Origin: Pleurotus ostreatus/Saccharomyces cerevisiae fusant
Lineage: Eukaryota > Opisthokonta
DNA: 11,038 nt
Direction: 5' to 3'
NCBI GenBank assembly: GCA_024196135.1
Contig: JAMQCK010001184.1
Location: forward strand, 1 to 11,038
In this document: in pieces, positions 6,040-11,038 of the stretch
Layout: the number at the start of each line of letters is the position of its first letter
Numbering within the stretch: position 1 is the first letter of the stretch
Program-made: the position numbers and the translations under genes
Notes under the pieces: model-generated
What the model saw: the letters and a program-made list of their open reading frames with translations, nothing else
Told to the model about the DNA's origin: nothing
Database searches by the model: none

Positions 6040-6782
6040 TTATGGGTGTATGCCGCCCACCCTTCCAAAGCGAGCTGACAAGGCTCGAGCGCGGCGCGGC
6101 CTCCGTCGCCGCCCATCAAACTTCCGTCCGATCGACGGAGTAGGTGAGCGCCCAGGCACCCGCGTCGGGGGTTGTAAATCAGCCGGAAACCGGGAGGTGG
6201 CGAGGGGAGAGGGAAATGGCCGGGTACGATATCCGGGATGTATGCTGGCTGGACGGGGTTTGTCGTGCGAGTTGACGACGTTCTGATGTTGGGGGGTATA
6301 CGCGGTCAGCGCTCGGGTGATCAGTAGGCCGACGACGTGGCAACCGAGGGATGGGGATCCTGAAGCAGACGAGGGTGCCGTTGTGTACTGGAGGCGGGGG
6401 ACGGCGTAGGGGCATCGCAGACATCATACGCGTTGAGTGTAGTACTATATATGTATGGGTATGTACTTGGTTTGGCAGCGCGAGGGTCGTGTAAAGCAGT
6501 AAGAACTCACTGAATTCGACGCCACATGTGGATTTCCGCCATCTAGTCGTCGTGCAATCCTTTCCAATGGTTGCGGAAGCGTGCTGTGAGCTTTAGCATA
6601 GGGTGGGTACAGTCCCCCACTAATTTTAGTGACGAGTAAGCTTGTCGGTAGACGTCGACTTACCGAGGCAACCAGCGAGGAGATTGAGCATCTTGACTTT
6701 TCAGACGAGGGTATGGAGGTTCCCGATGCCTCGGTCTCGCCCTCAACTTCTCGGGTAATACTCTCAACCTCTCATGCATCAT
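6040..6782 (-). CDS. Candidate three-exon gene, unknown protein (191 aa)
   Basis: Minus-strand exons 6782-6664, 6619-6511 and 6387-6040 join in phase. Intron 6663-6620 (44 nt) has a GTAAGT donor and AAATTAG acceptor and is needed, since read-through gives an immediate TAA. Intron 6510-6388 (123 nt) has a GTGAGT donor and CCTCCAG acceptor but no good branch point, so it is the weak point. The protein starts MMHERLRVLPEKLRARPRH. Exon 2 contains GGLYPPYAKAHSTLPQPLER, and exon 3 a hydrophobic segment (GCHVVGLLITRALTAY) followed by a basic, Pro-rich tail ending GRVGGIHP. Exon 3 is open for 348 nt without a Met, as expected of an internal or terminal exon. A plus-strand frame (5813-6286) overlaps it with the same codon phase, so strand is uncertain. 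The start overlaps the TGA of the preceding frame (6779) as ATGA. No family recognised. Confidence 0.35.
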
Positions 6783-6967
6783 CTCCTAGCTTTACGCTGT
6801 CCATCGTCGATGTCTGTATAATGGGGGGTAGGTGCCGTGAGCTTGACGTCGTTCTGCGTGTCATTCAAGGCATTGCCGAAGATTCTGACAGATCCCAGAA
6901 TGTTGTACACTTCGTATTTCGAGGATAAGAGGTCGTTGGTGCGACGAATCGCGCGCCGTTCTCGAGC
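6779..6967 (-). CDS. Candidate exon following a CCCGCAG acceptor, unknown protein
   Basis: A frame of 62 codons begins at a likely splice acceptor (CCCCCGCAG, ending at 6968) with ARERRAIRRTNDLLSSKYEV and continues YNILGSVRIFGNALNDTQND, then VKLTAPTPHYTDIDDGQRKA. The mix of Asn, Asp, Lys, Tyr and Thr is unlike the Arg/Pro/Ser-rich shadow frames around it, which is why I favour it. It may join the ATG at 7125 by a long intron with a poor donor (GTCGGG at 7095), giving the start MDRAPRGMMA. Its TGA (6779) overlaps the ATG at 6782 of the next model, so the two could be one gene with an unrecognised splice. Confidence 0.35.
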   Translation of the reverse strand, partial: ARERRAIRRTNDLLSSKYEVYNILGSVRIFGNALNDTQNDVKLTAPTPHYTDIDDGQRKARR

Positions 6968-7125
6968 CTGCGGGGGACGTGGTGGATGTATGGGAAACGA
7001 AAAGATTCCGCGGAGCAAGCGCGGTCGGCGTTTGCCGAGGGCCGGCTCTGCGGGGCGGGCGCCGGGCGCCTATTTGGGCGCTTGTTGTCCCCGACCGCCA
7101 TCATCCCGCGGGGCGCCCTGTCCAT
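6865..7125 (-). CDS. Alternative unspliced 86-aa ORF downstream of a TATA box
   Basis: ATG at 7125, 83 bp after a TATAAGAGG box, opens an 86-codon frame starting MDRAPRGMMAVGDNKRPNRR and ending DLSESSAMP. It is basic and proline-rich with no recognised domain or signal peptide. It overlaps, in another frame, the exon proposed at 6779-6967. Only one of the two readings is likely to be right, and I think the ATG is real but the continuation is spliced. Confidence 0.3.
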   Translation of the reverse strand: MDRAPRGMMAVGDNKRPNRRPAPAPQSRPSANADRACSAESFRFPYIHHVPRRLENGARFVAPTTSYPRNTKCTTFWDLSESSAMP

Positions 7126-7207
7126 TGTTCCTAAGGCGGCGGTTTGGCGGGGGGACTTGGGTGAGGGCCAAACTCTGCTCGTTTTTGTGTGCTTTGGATG
7201 AATACAT

Positions 7208-7216
7208 CCTCTTATA
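7208..7216 (-). promoter_or_regulatory. TATA box (TATAAGAGG) upstream of ATG 7125
   Basis: Minus-strand TATAAGAGG, the same 9-mer as at 5408-5416, 83 bp before an ATG. Spacing to the start codon fits a TATA-driven fungal gene with a short leader. Confidence 0.45.
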
Positions 7217-7337
7217 TTTCTTTCGCCTGCTGCGAGGCGTTAGCTCATGTTTTTGAGCGACCGAAGCGAGATTTTGTGGAGGAGAAGGGGTGTCGACCCC
7301 TGGGGGGACTATTGTTCTCGATATGGTATGTCTTTAC

Positions 7338-7640
7338 GGCTCTGCGGACGGTCTCGGCGCGGAGACCCTGCGCCTCGGCCCACGCCAACTTGACGAGTTG
7401 TTGCTCTCCGCCCGCCTGTATCTCCCGCCCTCGGCACTTTTCCGCCGCCGCCTTCCGGCGCTGAGAGCCACGTTCCTCGACGACGGAGGGCGCGTTTCTG
7501 TACCTTTGCTGACTTCCCAATCGTACGTCCGCTGCGCACGTGGATTTCTGGGCCTTCGCGGGCGGCGCCAAGCGCCGCCGTGCGGACTTGCTCAAGGTGC
7601 GCTCTCCCTCGTTCGACGTCGACGACTTGACTAACTCACT
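7338..7640 (-). CDS. Possible coding exon with bZIP-like basic stretch
   Basis: A minus-strand frame, open from 7706 to 7245, is Lys/Glu/Gln-rich in a region where other frames are Arg/Pro/Leu-rich, and favours AAG, GAG and CTC/GTC codons. It contains SQRRKAAAEKCRGREIQAGG followed by QQLVKLAWAEAQGLRAETV. The R-K-A-A-A-E-K-C-R pattern resembles the DNA-contacting basic region of bZIP factors (N-x2-AA-x2-C/S-R), but the key Asn is Arg and the leucines after it are not in a clean heptad. A possible donor (GCC|GTAAAG) ends it at 7338. The upstream limit is vague: a TATAAGAGG box at 7647-7655 falls inside the open frame. A plus-strand frame (7290-7634) is also open, so treat this as tentative. Confidence 0.25.
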
Positions 7641-7646
7641 GTCAGG

Positions 7647-7655
7647 CCTCTTATA
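7647..7655 (-). promoter_or_regulatory. Third TATAAGAGG box, possible promoter
   Basis: Same minus-strand 9-mer as at 5408 and 7208. No ATG follows at a convincing distance in a good frame, so its promoter role is inferred only from identity to the other two. Confidence 0.25.
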
Positions 7656-7722
7656 TGTCGCCGATGTCCTCATTCTTTGTTGCTTGCCACCTCCCGCAAT
7701 TTTCAAGCCGCCAGGCGATGAG

Positions 7723-7729
7723 TATATAG
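7723..7729 (+). promoter_or_regulatory. Possible TATA box upstream of the small ORF at 7797
   Basis: TATATAG-like sequence (AGTATATAGAA) 68 bp before the ATG at 7797. It overlaps the first copy of array B, so it may be only part of that repeat. Confidence 0.3.
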
Positions 7730-7796
7730 AAATTCGTCCGCCGAGCGGGCTAATGCGGTACGTGATCTGGTCTTCAATGGCTTTCTCGTGCTCACC

Positions 7797-7952
7797 ATGC
7801 TACAGCAACGCTTTCTGTCACTCTCCCGCTGCTCGGCGCTGCGAGTCGGCGACGCTTCCAGCGTGTTGAAGCGATGGAATTCCGTCCGCCGAGCGGGAAA
7901 AGCCGGTGCGTGCTCACTTCTGAGCCGCATTTCTGTCGCAGACATCGCTTAA
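7797..7952 (+). CDS. Small ORF, 51 aa, presequence-like N-terminus
   Basis: ATG 7797 opens MLQQRFLSLSRCSALRVGDA, continuing SSVLKRWNSVRRAGKAG (the array B motif, copy 2) and ending ADIA with TAA at 7950. The start is rich in Arg, Ser, Leu and Ala and poor in acidic residues, like a mitochondrial presequence. A donor-like GTGCGT at 7906 and a TTTCTGTCGCAG acceptor at 7941 define a possible 36-nt intron with a CTCAC or CTGAG branch, leading into the exon at 7942-8116. However, the phases do not join this frame to that exon. I see no function beyond these traits. Confidence 0.3.
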   Translation: MLQQRFLSLSRCSALRVGDASSVLKRWNSVRRAGKAGACSLLSRISVADIA

Positions 7953-8125
7953 GAGCTCGAATATTGAACAAATCTCACTCCACTGGGCCTCCTCGCTACA
8001 CGCTGAGCTCTACAAACGCAGCAAGCTCAGCTTTATTCACGGACACACGGGCTTCGACGGTATGGCACTCCAAGCGCTGAAGCAACAGAAATTCGTCCGG
8101 CGAGCGGGTAACTACGGTGCGTAGG
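7924..8125 (+). pseudogene. Coding-like exon inside array B, unknown protein
   Basis: A frame with no Met near its start but very protein-like content. After a probable acceptor (TTTCTGTCGCAG, ending 7941) it reads TSLKSSNIEQISLHWASSLH, AELYKRSKLSFIHGHTGFDG, then MALQALKQQKFVRRAGNYG, with a donor-like GTGCGTAG at 8117 and TAG at 8123 if unspliced. The segment KLSFIHGHTGFDG has the outline of the KLxFHxxHPEFNG stretch in ANTH domains of Sla2/Hip1-type endocytic adaptors, but this is one short motif and I hold it loosely. The ALKQQKFVRRAG end is copy 3 of array B, which suggests the array spread by duplicating the 3' end of this exon. The lack of a partner exon in the right phase argues that it is a remnant. 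Confidence 0.4.
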
Positions 8126-8759
8126 CCATTTTCAGGGCGAAGACGTGGCGCTTACGAAGATCCAGAGCGCCGAGGTGATAATTTGCCGTCCGGCGAGCGG
8201 CATTGCTTCAACTCTACTCACCTCGTCCTTCCCACCGCTTCCACCTTCCTCCTTCACTGGTCCCGACGCTTCCTCAATGCACTCGCTCTCCTAGACGTCC
8301 TCGCTCTCCCGCGACGTTCTCGGCCACTCCGACGATTCCGATCCCTTCTAAACACCCCATTCCTCCCAATCTCGCTCACACGACCGCCTCAAGCGCTGAA
8401 GCAACGTATCGCCGTCCGGCGAGCAAGGATATCCCGAACTGCAAGCCCTTCGTCCCTCGTCCTTTTTGCGACTTTTGTGTCACCCTCGACTCCTGCGCCA
8501 CTCTCGACGCCTTTCCGCGCCTTCGACATCTCCCCAACACCTTTGTCCTTCCCAGTCCCTCCCAATCTCGTCCGCTGTGTCCCGCGCGACCGCCACGAGC
8601 GTTGAGGCAATGCATCGCCGTCCGGCGAGCGGCTAAATCACCCTTTCTCACCTTTACCATTACCCGAACGCTCCTCGACCGCCCGCGAGGTCCCGCTGGC
8701 TCCGATTCAGGTCCAGAAGCAATGTATCGACGCCCGGCGAGCAGGGTCAGCCTCTCCGT

Positions 8760-9330
8760 CTTCCCTACCACCTCGTCGTAGTTCTTGCTACCTGTCTGTA
8801 ATTCTCGCTTCCTTTCTGTAGCTCTCGCCATTTCATTGTTGCCTTACCACCTCAGTGTACTTCTCGCTACTGCTTTGCATTCTTGCTGTACCCTAGCTAC
8901 CTTGTCAACCATCTCATCTGTGTTTCCTCGCTCGTCTCACCTGCGTGGCTCGTCTCATCTCGCAATCCCTGTGTCCCGACTTGATTAGGTCTTCCGAGTT
9001 CTCGACCCTGTCCGTGTCCCTGACTTCTCGTCCGTGTCTTCAAGTTCTCGACCCATTAGTGACATCTCGTCAGGGCCTTCCTTCCCAACTTCATCTCCGA
9101 CTCGAGTTCTCGACTCGGGCTTCAACTCCGTCTCCAACGTGTGTTCTCGACTCTGTCTTTCTCTGTGTTCTTGACTCTGTCTATGCCTCAGGATTATGCT
9201 CTGCCTCATGTCCGTCTTTGAGTGTGCATCTGACTCCAAGCTCATCGTCGAGTTCATCTCACCTGTCCTGTCTCCTTGACTTGCCTCTCGATCTGTCTTC
9301 TCACCGCCTCACTGCCTCACTCTCATGCAG
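8760..9330 (+). repeat. C/T-rich degenerate minisatellite
   Basis: The first part (about 8775-8880) repeats a CTGTARTTCTCGCT-like unit. The second (about 8995-9185) repeats GTTCTCGACTCTGTC-like units at about 8999, 9050, 9109, 9142 and 9167. Units are imperfect and unevenly spaced. Open frames here (for example 8945-9382) are Ser/Leu/Pro/Cys-rich by composition and I do not call a gene. Confidence 0.55.
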
Positions 9331-10539
9331 TGTAGCTGGAACGAGAGCCAGTACTTATATCCCACCCCCTCGTACGAGCTGAATAAAACACGGTCGAGAG
9401 CAGGCCGCGCCTGGAGCGGTCTGCCCTGAGCGCTCCCGGAGGGGAGTACGTACACGGGTGCCTTCCGTCGGTCTCGAAGGGTGAGGCGTGAGCGGGATTA
9501 GAAGGGGTTGAGCTTGGCAAGGGAGGGTGACAAGGACTGTAAAATCGAGAGGAGGTGGAGGGGGAGGGTAGGCGGCTAGCAAGCTGGCAGAACACGAGTA
9601 CCAACCCTGCTGCACCCACCCGCGGTTGAACGACGGCAAACGGAGAAGAAACGCGCTCGTGGCAATTTGTACAAGCCGGATGTCACGCTTTGAGCAGTTG
9701 AGGAGGCCACCTTAAATCAAGGACTGAAAGGCCAGTCTACTCGAGCCACAAATCGTCTTGTATTGAGGGCATGCACCCATCCCGCGCTATCCGAAGACGC
9801 TGCGACGACTTTTCGCAAAATCGCGTTCAGCAGCGATGGCACTAGTCGATTCAAAACTTTTCGCTCAATATGGTAATCTCCCGGTTCAACTCCAGTCACG
9901 TCACGTCCGACGCCCAGCCAGGGTGGCGGACGGAGGCGGGCAGACGCGGAAAGACATGGCGCAAACTCGCCGCCGCGCCAGCGCTTAAGACGCGAGCGCG
10001 GGAGACAAGGCGCGTCCTGCGGATCCCATGACGTCGACGCAAAGTCCCCGCCGCACGTGGCACGACCGACCAGCCTCCATCCGCGATCGGTGCGGCACCG
10101 ACAGTCGCTGGCCGATCTCTGAAGCCATCGACAACCCACGTCGGACGCAGCTGGCACGCAGCCTGGTGGACTTTGTGCGCCTTCTCCCTTACCGTCATCC
10201 TCGATCACTAGCACCTACAGCTGCAAGGCAGGCGATCCGGGGTAGCGCTGCACCGTCCGCGGCAGTCGGTATCGCCTACATCATACTCAAAGGGCTGCCG
10301 TAGGGGACGGACGCTCGGGGCATACGGCGCGCCCGGACAGCCAATTCGCGGAGGTCGTCTGCCAGCTAACATGACGGTAGCCCGACTGTCTGTCGCCGAG
10401 GTATTGTCTTGTGGAAAGCACTTCTGCGTGCGCTGTTACGCTCTATCGACGGCGGTGAGCGATGTACGTCCCGTCCATCGGCTGACCTCTCGAACGGACC
10501 GACAGCGCGGCTCACGCGCATAGCCAAGGGCCAAGGCGT
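9331..10539. other. No recognisable gene
   Basis: A minus-strand TATAAGTA at about 9352-9359 and an AATAAA at about 9384 are the only signal-like words I see at the left end. From 9640 on, base composition is more even and several medium frames are open on both strands (for example minus 9717-10214, 165 codons), but none shows a domain, splice structure or codon bias that favours it. The GGTTCAACTCC at about 9887 matches a tRNA B-box but has no stem or A-box around it. Confidence 0.5.
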
Positions 10540-10720
10540 ATGCGAGCGCCCATCCTCCGTCCATATTACGATGGAGCTCTCTGCGGGGACGAACTTCAGA
10601 ATAACCAACCGCCGGCAGCAGCAGCGCGACCGCCGGATGACCGCCCTCTGAAGTCATCGCCCTTGATCGTTACTTACCTCCATAATCCACGTCAAATGCA
10701 GCACGCCGACCGCAGCTGGC
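10117..10720 (+). repeat. Two copies of a short diverged block
   Basis: CTCTGAAGCCATCG (10117-10130) with AACCCACGTCGGACGCAGC shortly after it corresponds to CTCTGAAGTCATCG (10646-10659) with AATCCACGTCAAATGCAGC. The second copy has about 22 extra bases between the two halves, and this insert contains a perfect minus-strand GTAAGT donor. Similarity outside these boxes is weak. The copies are in the same orientation, 529 bp apart. Confidence 0.4.
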
Positions 10721-11038
10721 CATGTCGGCATGGCGCGTCCACCGCGACACGAACGTCGAACGACACCGGGGCGGACGTCGTTGCACCGCCTGGAGCAGAT
10801 GCTGATGTTCGATTACGCGCCTGCAGAGCCGCCTTCTCGACGCTTGGCGGAAGTAATACAGGGGATTCCTGCCCCACTACCCGTCGCCGATACTACAGCT
10901 GCCCGAGCTCTTCAAGTGCCAGCGCTAGGCTGTCGACGTTGTCCGTGCAAATCTCAGTCTCCCAGCACGCACTATCACCCCGCGATGGGCCTAGCTTTGG
11001 CGCTTCATTCCCCTGCTTCCCGGGAAGAACGTCTGGGT
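10540..11038 (+). CDS. ORF open across the contig end (189 codons if circular)
   Basis: ATG 10540 opens MRAPILRPYYDGALCGDELQ and stays open to the end of the window. If the ends are joined it ends at TAA 167-169, giving 189 residues. It overlaps the G-alpha-like fragment in another frame. No domain is visible, and the Ser/Arg/Pro-rich second half suggests a by-product of composition. It is listed because a linear reading of the contig would miss it. Confidence 0.15.
   Translation, partial: MRAPILRPYYDGALCGDELQNNQPPAAAARPPDDRPLKSSPLIVTYLHNPRQMQHADRSWPCRHGASTATRTSNDTGADVVAPPGADADVRLRACRAAFSTLGGSNTGDSCPTTRRRYYSCPSSSSASARLSTLSVQISVSQHALSPRDGPSFGASFPCFPGRTSG
10730..11038 (+). CDS. ORF open across the contig end and in frame with the G-alpha fragment
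   Basis: ATG 10730 opens a frame with LHRLEQMLMFDYAPAEPPSR and LAEVIQGIPAPLP that remains open through the 98-bp repeat. If the ends join, it runs straight into the G-alpha-like frame at 45 and stops at 242, for 150 residues in all. It could be an upstream part of that gene, or chance. The helical, aliphatic stretch makes it the more protein-like of the two join-spanning frames. There is no recognised domain before residue 45 of the window. Confidence 0.25.
   Translation, partial: MARPPRHERRTTPGRTSLHRLEQMLMFDYAPAEPPSRRLAEVIQGIPAPLPVADTTAARALQVPALGCRRCPCKSQSPSTHYHPAMGLALALHSPASREERLG
10941..11038. repeat. Right copy of 98-bp exact terminal direct repeat
   Basis: Identical to bases 1-98. Collapsing one copy gives a 10,940-bp circle or repeat unit. 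Confidence 0.97.

Larger units (their letters stand above)
7710..8746 (+). repeat. Array B: seven direct copies of a CGTCCGGCGAGCGG motif
   Basis: Seven copies on the plus strand, with the CGTCC core at 7735, 7883, 8094, 8187, 8413, 8619 and 8731 (the last as CGCCC). The fuller consensus is AAGCGCTGAAGCAA, a short AT-rich link, then CGCCGTCCGGCGAGCGG. Copies 1-3 carry CCGCCGAGCGGG or CCGGCGAGCGGG and are followed by CGGTRCGT. Copies 5 and 6 share flanks over about 100 bp (CCTCCCAATCTCG box, ACGACCGCC or GCGACCGCC). Spacers are C/T-rich, and spacing runs from 93 to 226 bp. In one frame the motif reads ALKQ-x3-VRRAG in copies 2, 3, 5, 6 and 7, so the repeat may come from a duplicated exon. Confidence 0.7.

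Noticed and set aside
7710..8746. CRISPR array
   Set aside because: Spacing is irregular (93-226 bp), copies are diverged, spacers resemble each other in composition, there are no cas genes, and the DNA is eukaryote-like.
8117..8781. Plus-strand ORFs of 162 and 192 codons
   Set aside because: Ser/Pro/Arg/Leu-rich shadows of C/T-rich spacers. The array B motif appears in different frames within them, and no domain or splice signal supports them.
9887..9897. tRNA gene or SINE suggested by the B-box match GGTTCAACTCC
   Set aside because: The bases on either side do not form a T-stem, and no A-box or acceptor stem lies at tRNA distance.
9717..10214. Minus-strand 165-codon ORF
   Set aside because: No domain, no clear codon bias, and other frames over the same DNA are equally open. 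Length alone is weak evidence in GC-rich sequence.
10371..10523. Small RING-finger protein from CGKHFCVRC in a 50-codon plus-strand ORF
   Set aside because: Spacing (C-x2-H-x-C-x2-C) is not the RING C-x-H-x2-C-x2-C pattern, and the other four metal ligands are missing.
1..11038. 98-bp terminal repeats as LTRs of a retrotransposon
   Set aside because: Too short, no TG...CA ends, no primer-binding site or polypurine tract, and no gag, protease, reverse transcriptase, RNase H or integrase motif inside. The repeats also run exactly to both contig ends.

Overview
The window looks like nuclear DNA of a filamentous basidiomycete, most likely a mushroom-forming agaricomycete. I judge this from GC-rich codons, many candidate introns of about 44-70 nt (GT...AG with CTRAC-type branch points), pyrimidine-rich leaders before start codons, and one gene remnant I can place: a heterotrimeric G-protein alpha subunit of the diverged kind that is expanded in agaricomycetes. 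I see no rRNA, tRNA, CRISPR, transposase, reverse transcriptase or replication gene. Bases 1-98 recur exactly at 10941-11038, so the contig either closes into a circle of 10,940 bp or is one unit of a longer tandem array. Two plus-strand reading frames stay open across that join.

Layout. (1) 45-1276, plus strand: a decayed G-alpha N-terminus, then a second G-alpha copy whose four introns can be read directly. It has a P-loop and helical domain but a premature TAG at a position that is normally Trp, and no C-terminal GTPase half anywhere in the window. (2) 1277-2500: no gene recognised; short degenerate repeats and C/T-rich DNA. (3) 2505-4016: a degenerate array of about eight units, each headed by a G-rich/C-rich hairpin and carrying a module that is better conserved as protein (core near LTE-ARACLRRFK) than as DNA. 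(4) 4212-7125, minus strand: a compact run of intron-containing candidate genes behind TATAAGAGG boxes. None matches a family I can name. (5) 7245-8750: a possible minus-strand exon, then seven same-orientation copies of a second repeat (core CGTCCGGCGAGCGG), with a convincing small plus-strand exon inside the array. (6) 8760-9330: C/T-rich minisatellite-like DNA. (7) 9330-10940: no recognisable gene; one internal duplication of a short block.

No pathway joins these genes. The window reads as a repeat-rich, partly pseudogenised accessory region. Its two unexplained arrays and possible circular or tandem topology are the main items of interest. All splice models are by-eye readings of consensus signals. 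In GC-rich DNA several frames are open at once, so strand and frame of the unnamed genes are tentative.
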